From the NCBI GenBank assembly GCA_003519685.1, contig DOWG01000054.1, positions 3,968-12,254 on the forward strand: a stretch of 8,287 nucleotides of DNA, given 5' to 3'. The notes under the pieces are model-generated. The model saw nothing but the letters and a program-made list of their open reading frames with translations. It did not search any database and was not told the origin of the DNA. Made by a program: the position numbers and the translations under genes. Origin of the DNA: Lachnospiraceae bacterium. Its GTDB lineage: Bacteria > Bacillota > Clostridia > Lachnospirales > Lachnospiraceae. Of this stretch, positions 1-5,079 are shown piece after piece. Position 1 is the stretch's first letter. Each line of letters opens with the position of its first letter.

Positions 1-201
1 CTCCTGCCCGGTGACATCATTACTGGCGCAGATGACATTGAGATTGCTTCCATGACCCAGTTAAGTGATTATATTAAGAGCAAACGGGTCGGTACCAAAG
101 TGACGATTAAATTGATGCGGAGTACGAATGGTACCTATGTCGAAAAAACCTATCAGGTAACCTTGGGTGCGAGACCGGAGAAAAACAAAGTATCCGAATA
201 A
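1..201 (+). CDS. htrA: HtrA/DegP-like serine protease, C-terminal PDZ domain (5' partial)
   Basis: The open frame begins at the left edge and ends at TAA 199-201, giving the last 66 residues of a protein whose start lies outside the window. The segment starts with LLPGDIITGADD, the carboxylate-binding-loop and GD-turn signature of HtrA-family PDZ domains. It continues through a helix (MTQLSDYIKSK) and a strand (TKVTIKLMR), and ends in VTLGARPE, the usual close of an HtrA PDZ domain. HtrA proteases degrade misfolded proteins at the cell envelope, usually anchored by an N-terminal membrane helix, and the PDZ domain binds exposed C-termini. The protease domain and catalytic triad cannot be seen here. 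A carboxy-terminal processing protease is the alternative, but there the PDZ domain is internal rather than terminal. Confidence 0.8.
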   Translation, partial: LLPGDIITGADDIEIASMTQLSDYIKSKRVGTKVTIKLMRSTNGTYVEKTYQVTLGARPEKNKVSE

Positions 202-269
202 ATTGGCTTTTGACCTTAGATTGTGTGAATGCGTGAAAATGTATGAGAATACAGGAAAACGCGTGACAG

Positions 270-323
270 ATGGCTGTACTTGCATGACTGCAAATTGGCG
301 GTGTAAGTGCAGCCATTCTTTCT
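270..323 (+). terminator. Intrinsic terminator after the HtrA-like gene
   Basis: Arms 270-284 and 302-316 pair over about 15 bp with two G-U wobbles and enclose a 17-nt loop. The T-rich stretch ATTCTTTCT follows. It lies 70 bp after the HtrA stop codon and before the promoter for the ClpX-like gene, so it probably separates the two transcription units. The T tract is interrupted by C, which lowers confidence. Confidence 0.6.
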
Positions 324-390
324 ATTCCTGCCCGTTTGGTCAGGCGAATCTCAAGTGTCAAAGAATTCATAAAACGTTAAGATTCGGCTA

Positions 391-419
391 TTGTGCCATC
401 GAGATAGATAAGCTATAAT
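391..419 (+). promoter_or_regulatory. Sigma-A-like promoter for the ClpX-like gene
   Basis: A perfect -10 box TATAAT lies at 414-419, with TTGTGC at 391-396 as a weak -35 box (TTG conserved) and a spacer of exactly 17 bp. Transcription would start near 426 and leave a leader of about 60 nt before the ATG at 487. The -10 box is strong; the -35 match is only three of six. Confidence 0.55.
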
Positions 420-443
420 AGACACAATAAGCAGATTCGTTAC

Positions 444-473
444 GGGTCCGCGCCGCATATTGACCCATTTTTT
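444..473 (+). promoter_or_regulatory. Possible hairpin plus T6 tract in the clpX leader
   Basis: GGGTC (444-448) can pair with GACCC (462-466). One base later come six T residues (468-473), directly before the ribosome-binding site GAGGAGG (474-480). It resembles a weak attenuator, but the stem has only 5 bp with a 13-nt loop, so it may be chance. Confidence 0.25.
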
Positions 474-480
474 GAGGAGG
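474..480 (+). promoter_or_regulatory. Ribosome-binding site fixing the ClpX-like start
   Basis: GAGGAGG lies 6 nt before ATG 487. An in-frame ATG at 460 would add nine residues, but it sits upstream of this site and inside the leader hairpin, so 487 is chosen. Confidence 0.85.
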
Positions 481-486
481 ATAACT

Positions 487-1914
487 ATGAGTGACAAAGA
501 TCATAAGGATGATATGAATATAGACGATACCAAGAAGCATGATACAAAAGACCATGAGGACAACTATGAAAGTGTCTGCTACCTTTGCCGCAGACCGAAG
601 AGCAAGGTTGGGAAGATGATTCATATTCCCAATAATATTGATATTTGCGCTGACTGCATGCAGAAAACCTTTGATGCGATCAACCAGGGGGACAATCCTT
701 ATATGCAGATGATGGGATTAACACCGAATATGCTGTTTATGCCAAACCTTCCGAATGATGTTCCGAAGCCGCAGAAGCTTAAGAAAAAGAAACCGGAGGA
801 GGAGAAGGAGCCAGAGATTATCTTTGACCGTAGGAAGATACCGGCACCCCATATAATCAAGGCAAGTCTGGACGACTACATTATCGGCCAGGATTATGCG
901 AAGAAGGTTGTCTCCGTTGCGGTATATAATCATTATAAAAGAATTTATTCCAGCAAAAAGAGCGATATTGAGATAGAAAAATCAAATATGCTGATGATCG
1001 GACCGACCGGAAGCGGTAAAACCTATCTGGTAAAGACTTTGGCTAAGTTGTTGAATGTGCCCTTGGCGATTACGGATGCGACTTCCCTGACGGAGGCCGG
1101 CTACATCGGCGATGATGTGGAAAGTGTTATATCAAAGCTCCTTCAGAACGCCGGCAATGATGTGGAAAAGGCGGAGCAGGGAATCATATTTATTGATGAA
1201 ATTGATAAGATTGCAAAAAAACGCAATACGAACAGCCGGGATGTCAGCGGGGAATCGGTACAGCAGGGATTACTAAAGCTTCTGGAAGGAGCGGATGTTG
1301 AGGTTCCGGTTGGGGCAACCTCGAAGAACGCAATGGTTCCGCTTACGACAGTTAATACGGAGAATATTCTGTTTATCTGCGGCGGTGCATTTCCGGATTT
1401 GGACAAGATTATCAAGACAAGATTGAATAAGCAGTCCTCCATCGGCTTTAAGGCGGATCTAAAGGATAAATACGATGAGGAGCCAAACCTACTGCAGAAG
1501 GTAACCGTGGATGACCTCCGGGAGTATGGTATGATTCCTGAATTCCTTGGCCGTCTGCCAATTGTATTTACTTTGGAGGGTCTGACCCGGGATATGCTGA
1601 TTAAGGTATTACAGGAACCAAAGAATGCAATCTTGCGTCAGTACCAGGAGCTTCTTGCCATGGATGAGGTGAAGCTGCAATTTTCCGAGGATGCGCTGGA
1701 AGCAATTGCAGAGAAAGCATTGGAGAAAAAGACCGGTGCCAGGGCATTAAGAGCAATTCTTGAGGATATTATGCTTGATATTATGTACGAGATACCAAAG
1801 GATGATAATATAGGCAGCGTTCAGATAACCAAGGATTATATTGAAGGCACGGGAGTTCCGCTGATCGAGATGCGCGGTACGGTTAATAGTAAGAGAATCG
1901 CTGCCCGTCAGTAA
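487..1914 (+). CDS. clpX: ClpX-type AAA+ protein unfoldase, divergent paralog
   Basis: This 475-residue ATPase resembles ClpX, which unfolds proteins and threads them into the ClpP peptidase in the cytoplasm. Residues 31-57 hold the zinc-binding domain (C31, C34, C54, C57). The AAA+ core starts near 118: Walker A GPTGSGKT 172-179, pore loop GYIG 205-208 (usually GYVG), Walker B IIFIDE 233-238, GESVQQGLLKLLEG 255-268, sensor 1 near 293-299, arginine finger R356 in EFLGRLP, and sensor-2 GAR 417-419. The ClpP-docking tripeptide IGF is present at 319-321, so partnership with ClpP is plausible. Three features are odd: the RKH pore loop is replaced by TSKN (278-281), a 26-residue Asp/His/Lys-rich extension precedes the zinc domain, and a linker with Met-rich and Lys/Glu-rich parts (about 67-117) is longer than usual. 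No clpP, tig or lon lies nearby, so a second, specialised ClpX is inferred. Confidence 0.93.
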   Translation: MSDKDHKDDMNIDDTKKHDTKDHEDNYESVCYLCRRPKSKVGKMIHIPNNIDICADCMQKTFDAINQGDNPYMQMMGLTPNMLFMPNLPNDVPKPQKLKKKKPEEEKEPEIIFDRRKIPAPHIIKASLDDYIIGQDYAKKVVSVAVYNHYKRIYSSKKSDIEIEKSNMLMIGPTGSGKTYLVKTLAKLLNVPLAITDATSLTEAGYIGDDVESVISKLLQNAGNDVEKAEQGIIFIDEIDKIAKKRNTNSRDVSGESVQQGLLKLLEGADVEVPVGATSKNAMVPLTTVNTENILFICGGAFPDLDKIIKTRLNKQSSIGFKADLKDKYDEEPNLLQKVTVDDLREYGMIPEFLGRLPIVFTLEGLTRDMLIKVLQEPKNAILRQYQELLAMDEVKLQFSEDALEAIAEKALEKKTGARALRAILEDIMLDIMYEIPKDDNIGSVQITKDYIEGTGVPLIEMRGTVNSKRIAARQ

Positions 1915-1976
1915 GATAGAAAGCAGCAAAAAACAGAATGCTCTACATTATAATATTGGCGTCATAGGGGGATGTC

Positions 1977-2255
1977 ATGGAAATGTTAAAAAAATTGATT
2001 TCTAAGAAGAATCAAAGATCATCCTCTTTGAAACCGGGGAAGGATCCTTATTTCATGGAGACGGAAGAAGAAATGAAGGATGAGGAAAATCCGGAGGAGA
2101 ATATGCCACAGAGTCAGACGGATGCACCGGAAGAAGAGGAAGAATATGAAGTTGTGGAACGTGAGTTCCTCCCGGCCAAGAGGATTTGTCCGGATTGCGG
2201 AGGGATTACGTTAGAAGGATTAGACTTCTGTGATAAATGCGGAGGAGAACTGTAA
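1977..2255 (+). CDS. Small acidic zinc-ribbon protein of unknown function
   Basis: This 92-residue protein has three parts. The N-terminus is basic (residues 1-22, rich in Lys, Arg and Ser). The middle is strongly acidic and probably disordered (29-63, including EEEEEYE). The C-terminus is a zinc ribbon with C71, C74, C85 and C88 as CPDCGG and CDKCGG. There is no signal peptide or membrane segment, so a cytoplasmic location is likely. Start ATG 1977 follows AGGGGG (1966-1971) by 5 nt; a second ATG two codons later is possible. It lies 62 bp after the ClpX-like gene and before a strong terminator, so the two are probably co-transcribed. I do not recognise a specific family. A role with the unfoldase, for example as an adaptor, is only a guess from position and the shared zinc theme. 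Confidence 0.8.
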   Translation: MEMLKKLISKKNQRSSSLKPGKDPYFMETEEEMKDEENPEENMPQSQTDAPEEEEEYEVVEREFLPAKRICPDCGGITLEGLDFCDKCGGEL

Positions 2256-2289
2256 GCTTTCGCAGGACTTCCGGGATTGCCGTTAATTT

Positions 2290-2367
2290 AAGAAACTTGC
2301 TTGGTAAAACCCGTTCCGGGTTTCATAGACTTGGGACGCTGATTTTACCGGGCGGGTTTCTTTTTTT
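2290..2367 (+). terminator. Strong intrinsic terminator after the zinc-ribbon gene
   Basis: Arms 2290-2309 and 2343-2362 pair without interruption over about 20 bp, including four G-U wobbles. The 33-nt loop contains its own small hairpin (CCCG 2310-2313 with CGGG 2317-2320). Seven T residues (2361-2367) follow on the + strand. The loop hairpin and the long stem share neighbouring AAACCC/GGGTTT sequence and could compete, but as a whole the element looks like a terminator closing the clpX and zinc-ribbon unit. Confidence 0.85.
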
Positions 2368-2435
2368 GAGCGCAGATTTAGATTTATCCAAAGTAAGTAG
2401 GCTGCTATAAATACAGGCTATCTAAAGAACGTGCT

Positions 2436-2456
2436 GGTATATCTACAGACTATACC
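2436..2456. promoter_or_regulatory. Inverted repeat upstream of the liv promoter, possible operator
   Basis: GGTATA (2436-2441) and TATACC (2451-2456) form an inverted repeat with a 9-bp spacer, centred about 60 bp upstream of the -35 box. Further GGTAT copies start at 2458 and 2471. Position and symmetry would fit a dimeric regulator site. The arms are short and AT-rich, so chance is possible. Apart from this, 2368-2506 shows no gene or other convincing signal. Confidence 0.3.
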
Positions 2457-2506
2457 TGGTATGAAAAAGCGGTATACTATATTCCGGCTATTTGCCTGTT
2501 TTTGAA

Positions 2507-2535
2507 TTGACAAAGTTTTTCGGCAAGGTTATTAT
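2507..2535 (+). promoter_or_regulatory. Sigma-A-like promoter of the liv operon
   Basis: A perfect -35 box TTGACA (2507-2512) and a -10 box TATTAT (2530-2535) are separated by exactly 17 bp. An overlapping perfect TATAAT (2533-2538) would give a 20-bp spacer, which is too long. Transcription would begin near 2542, about 175 nt before the binding-protein start codon. It is the best promoter in the window. Confidence 0.75.
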
Positions 2536-2558
2536 AATATCCAAGAATAAAGGAGTTC

Positions 2559-2592
2559 GGGCGAATTGGCTCGCCAATTCGTCTTGTTTTTT
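2559..2592 (+). terminator. Terminator-like palindrome in the liv leader (attenuator or operator)
   Basis: CGAATTGGC (2562-2570) and GCCAATTCG (2573-2581) form a near-perfect palindrome. Wobble pairs extend the stem outward to 2559 and 2584. A T6 run lies at 2587-2592. In RNA this is a compact intrinsic terminator that begins only about 17 nt after the expected start of transcription. It could end most transcripts early. As DNA, the same palindrome could bind a repressor downstream of the promoter. Confidence 0.6.
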
Positions 2593-2620
2593 AACACTGA
2601 CAGGTCACTGAATTAATGTG

Positions 2621-2688
2621 TTAAAGCTTCATGTGCTAAAGTTTCGTACGTTAAAGCTTTGTATGTTAAAACTTCAAGTGTTAAAGCG
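2621..2688 (+). repeat. 15-bp tandem repeat, four copies plus a partial fifth
   Basis: Imperfect units of exactly 15 bp start at 2621, 2636, 2651 and 2666, and a partial fifth at 2681. The first reads TTAAAGCTTCATGTG and the third TTAAAGCTTTGTATG. The core YTAAARYTT is kept in all four full units. The array lies between the leader palindrome and the ribosome-binding site of the binding-protein gene. Because 15 is a multiple of three, one frame stays open across it and reads as Leu-Lys-rich pentapeptides. Confidence 0.75.
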
Positions 2689-2702
2689 GCGACCGGACGT
2701 AA

Positions 2703-2708
2703 GGGAGG
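2703..2708 (+). promoter_or_regulatory. Ribosome-binding site fixing the binding-protein start
   Basis: GGGAGG lies 7 nt before ATG 2716. A start codon 19 codons upstream in the same frame falls within the tandem repeat and lacks such a site, so 2716 is preferred. Initiation there also gives a proper lipoprotein signal peptide. Confidence 0.85.
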
Positions 2709-2715
2709 TTATTTA

Positions 2716-3891
2716 ATGAAAATGAAAAAAGTGTTAGGTTTAATCTTAACAGTGAGTTTAGCAGCTGCCGGGTTAGCAGCCTGCGGTACGCAGGGGAGTA
2801 CTGTTTCGAAAGGGGGAGCAACAGGGGACAAATTCTATATCGGCGCTATGGGTCCGTTGACCGGCAGCAATGCCGTATATGGGCAGCATGTAAAAGACGG
2901 TGCGGAAATCGCTGTGAAAGAAATCAATGCAGCCGGCGGTATTAATGGCAAGCAAATTGAATTTAAGTATGAAGATGATGAGCATGATCCGGAGAAAGCA
3001 GTCAATGCATACAATAATCTGAAAGACTGGGGAATGCAGCTTCTTATGGGTGCGGTTACTTCCGGTCCCAGCGTTGCAGTAGCAGAGGAAACGAAGAATG
3101 ATAGTATGTTCCAGATTACTCCGTCAGGATCCTCACAGGATGTTATAAAGTATGACAATGCATTTCAGGTCTGCTTTACCGATCCGAACCAAGGGGTTGC
3201 TTCGGCAAAATACATCAGTAATCAGAAACTGGCTTCGAAGGTTGCTGTAATCTATGACAGTTCCGATGTATATTCTTCCGGAATCTATGCAAAATTTGCA
3301 GAGGAAGCCAAGAATTCTAATTTTGAAATAGTTGCGGCAGAGGCATTTACCTCCGACAGTAAATCGGATTTCTCCGTACAGCTTCAAAAAGCCAAGGACA
3401 GTGGCGCAGAACTTGTATTTCTGCCAATCTACTATCAGGAGACTACACTTATTTTAACCCAGGCCAATGATATGGGCTTTGATCCGATTTTCTTTGGCTG
3501 TGACGGTCTGGATGGCATCCTCGGAGTTAAAAACTTCGATAAGGCATTAGCAGAAGGCGTTATGCTGTTAACTCCGTTCGCTGCAGATGCACCGGATGAA
3601 AAGACGCAGAACTTTGTTAAACAATTTAAGGAAACCTATGGGGAGATCCCGAATCAATTCGGCGCGGATGCATACGATGCTATTTATATTATTAAGGCTG
3701 CAATCGAAACGGCAGGTGTGACACCGGATATGAGCACGTCTGAGATCTGTGATGCTCTAAAATCTGCGATAACAAAGATTACCTATGATGGGGTGACCGG
3801 TGCAGGGATGACATGGGCGCCGACCGGAGAAGTGAATAAGGAGCCTAGAGCTGTTATTATCAAGAATGGTACTTACCAGTTATTTGAATAA
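2716..3891 (+). CDS. livK: Branched-chain amino acid ABC transporter, substrate-binding lipoprotein
   Basis: This 391-residue protein begins with a lipoprotein signal peptide: basic MKMKK, a hydrophobic stretch at 6-19, then lipobox LAAC with the lipid-bearing Cys at residue 23. The mature part is a type I periplasmic-binding fold of the Leu/Ile/Val family. It starts with IGAMGPLTG (42-50), followed by DGAEIAVKEINAAGGING (61-78) and the ligand-pocket segments GAVTSGPS (112-119) and ITPSGSS (134-140). It would sit tethered to the outer face of the membrane and deliver substrate to LivHM. The family binds Leu, Ile and Val, though homologs take other amino acids or amides, so the exact substrate is not proven. 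It is the first gene of the operon, separated from livH by a 296-bp structured spacer that may allow higher expression of the binding protein. Confidence 0.93.
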   Translation: MKMKKVLGLILTVSLAAAGLAACGTQGSTVSKGGATGDKFYIGAMGPLTGSNAVYGQHVKDGAEIAVKEINAAGGINGKQIEFKYEDDEHDPEKAVNAYNNLKDWGMQLLMGAVTSGPSVAVAEETKNDSMFQITPSGSSQDVIKYDNAFQVCFTDPNQGVASAKYISNQKLASKVAVIYDSSDVYSSGIYAKFAEEAKNSNFEIVAAEAFTSDSKSDFSVQLQKAKDSGAELVFLPIYYQETTLILTQANDMGFDPIFFGCDGLDGILGVKNFDKALAEGVMLLTPFAADAPDEKTQNFVKQFKETYGEIPNQFGADAYDAIYIIKAAIETAGVTPDMSTSEICDALKSAITKITYDGVTGAGMTWAPTGEVNKEPRAVIIKNGTYQLFE

Positions 3892-3923
3892 TACCGGGAT
3901 AACAAAGGGTTTGGTATTAAATT

Positions 3924-3986
3924 AGGAATATATAGAAACATACAGAACAAGCGATGGGCTGTCTTCTGTATGTTTCTTCTATTCCT
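3924..3986 (+). promoter_or_regulatory. Long hairpin after the binding-protein gene
   Basis: GAAACATACAGAA (3935-3947) pairs perfectly with TTCTGTATGTTTC (3964-3976) around a 16-nt loop. The outer arms AGGAATA (3924-3930) and TATTCCT (3980-3986) add 7 bp beyond a small internal loop. No clean T run follows, so it is probably not a full terminator. A partial terminator or a 3' stabilising structure for the binding-protein mRNA fits its place between the first gene and the permeases. Confidence 0.6.
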
Positions 3987-3989
3987 GGA

Positions 3990-4187
3990 TAGCCAAAAAA
4001 ACATCTTCACACGGGAAGAACTGCGAAGTTCGCACATAGGTGCTTACTCCTTGCTCTTCCGGGCTTTTGAGATGCCGCAAAGCGGCATCATGAATGTTAG
4101 TACGAAAAATAAATTTTTCACACGCAAAAAATTTGAGCCTGCGGCACAAAGTTTGCAGGTAGTCAAGAAAGGGCAGGGTTATTTTTT
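3990..4187 (+). other. Structured spacer upstream of livH, no supported gene
   Basis: This stretch contains several small hairpins: TGCGA/TCGCA (4022-4034), GATGCCGC-AAA-GCGGCATC (4071-4089), GAAAAAT/ATTTTTC (4104-4119) and CCTGC/GCAGG (4138-4159). The AAATTTTT at 4111-4118 can alternatively pair with AAAAATTT downstream. An open frame of 73 codons (3970-4191) ends in an ATGA overlap with livH. It starts inside the preceding hairpin and its product has no recognisable features, so I do not call it a gene. The composition suggests a structured RNA region or a dispersed intergenic repeat. Confidence 0.4.
4163..4175 (+). repeat. 13-nt direct repeat before livH (copy 1)
   Basis: TCAAGAAAGGGCA occurs here and again at 7703-7715. 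In both places it precedes a TTATT-rich stretch and an ATG (4188 and 7728). At this copy the likely ribosome-binding purines are GGGCAGGG at 4171-4178. Confidence 0.6.
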
Positions 4188-5069
4188 ATGAGCTTTTTAT
4201 CGTATCTAATTAAAGGCATTAGTCTCGGCAGTGTGTATTCGATTATTGCACTTGGCTATACCATGGTTTACGGTATTGCGAAGATGCTGAATTTCGCGCA
4301 TGGTGATATCATCATGATCGGCGGTTTCGTTATCTTTACCATTACGAGCACGCTCGGACTGAATCCGTTCCTTGCAGTTCTATTATCAATTCTACTATGT
4401 ACCTTATTGGGTGTGGTAATAGAACGTATCGCCTATAAACCGCTTCGGAATGCCACATCACTGGCGGTATTAATTACAGCAATCGGTGTCAGTTATTTTC
4501 TGCAGAATATTGCACTTTTGATCTTCGGAGCGGATACAAAATCCTTTACCTCCGTGATTACCGTACCGCCGTTAAAGCTGGTCGGCGGCAATCTGGCGAT
4601 TTCCGGGGAGACACTGGTTACCATTCCGCTCTGTATTATCATTATGGTAGCGTTAACGACTTTTGTGAAGAAATCAAAGACTGGCCGTGGGATGACCGCT
4701 GTTTCTGAGGATAAGGAGGCGGCAATCCTGATGGGGGTTAACGTAAACCGCACGATTACAATCACTTTTGCAATCGGTTCGGCACTTGCCGCAGTTGCAA
4801 GTGCTTTGATGTTTTCCTCCTATCCGTCCCTATCCTCCACTTCCGGAGCGATGCCCGGTATTAAGGCATTCGTTGCGGCCGTATTCGGAGGAATCGGTTC
4901 GATACCGGGGGCAATGATCGGCGGAATTCTTCTTGGTGTGATAGAAATTCTAAGCCGTGCTTATATTTCCTCACAGCTTGCGGACGCGATCGTGTTTTTT
5001 GTTCTTATTCTGGTCCTTCTTGTAAAGCCGACCGGTATCCTTGGTAAGAAGATCCAGGAGAAAGTGTAG
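4188..5069 (+). CDS. livH: Branched-chain amino acid ABC transporter permease LivH
   Basis: This 293-residue, strongly hydrophobic membrane protein is of typical LivH length and would form half of the transmembrane channel with LivM. Family marks are LGYTMVYGIAKMLNFAHGD at 22-40 and the cytoplasmic coupling segment GRGMTAVSEDKEAAILMGVN at 166-185, which contacts the ATPase subunits. A Gly-rich C-terminal helix region (GGIGSIPGAMIGG) follows. About eight membrane segments are apparent. ATG 4188 follows a weak purine-rich site (GGGCAGGG) by 9 nt. The stop codon lies 10 nt before the livM start, so the two permeases are almost certainly translated from one message. No oddities were seen in the protein. 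Confidence 0.95.
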   Translation: MSFLSYLIKGISLGSVYSIIALGYTMVYGIAKMLNFAHGDIIMIGGFVIFTITSTLGLNPFLAVLLSILLCTLLGVVIERIAYKPLRNATSLAVLITAIGVSYFLQNIALLIFGADTKSFTSVITVPPLKLVGGNLAISGETLVTIPLCIIIMVALTTFVKKSKTGRGMTAVSEDKEAAILMGVNVNRTITITFAIGSALAAVASALMFSSYPSLSSTSGAMPGIKAFVAAVFGGIGSIPGAMIGGILLGVIEILSRAYISSQLADAIVFFVLILVLLVKPTGILGKKIQEKV

Positions 5070-5079
5070 GTGGCGGCAG

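Noticed and set aside
167..418. 83-codon Cys-rich open frame on the + strand
   Set aside because: It starts within the HtrA coding end, runs across the terminator and ends in the clpX -10 box. It has no ribosome-binding site, so it is treated as chance.
460..486. Upstream ATG that would lengthen the ClpX-like protein by nine residues
   Set aside because: The strong GAGGAGG site at 474-480 lies downstream of it and is correctly spaced for ATG 487.
1143..1442. Minus-strand open frames inside clpX, and similar ones inside the liv genes
   Set aside because: They are antisense shadows of well-recognised + strand proteins, with no recognisable products or initiation signals.
1949..1954. TATAAT between clpX and the zinc-ribbon gene
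   Set aside because: No -35-like sequence lies about 17 bp upstream and no extended -10 is present, so an internal promoter is not supported.
2621..2688. Tandem repeats as a CRISPR array or plasmid-type iterons
   Set aside because: The 15-bp units are contiguous without spacers and too short for CRISPR. There is no replication gene nearby, and the location is a gene leader.
2542..2715. T-box or known amino-acid riboswitch in the liv leader
   Set aside because: No T-box consensus, specifier-loop arrangement or other known riboswitch core could be found; only a short palindrome and tandem repeats are present.
3970..4191. 73-codon open frame overlapping the livH start by ATGA
   Set aside because: It begins inside the right arm of a hairpin, lacks a ribosome-binding site, crosses several inverted repeats and encodes nothing recognisable. 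The ATGA overlap is suggestive but not enough.
5041..5079. TTG start extending LivM into the end of livH
   Set aside because: The added residues are Arg-rich and unlike LivM, and a spaced ribosome-binding site supports ATG 5080.
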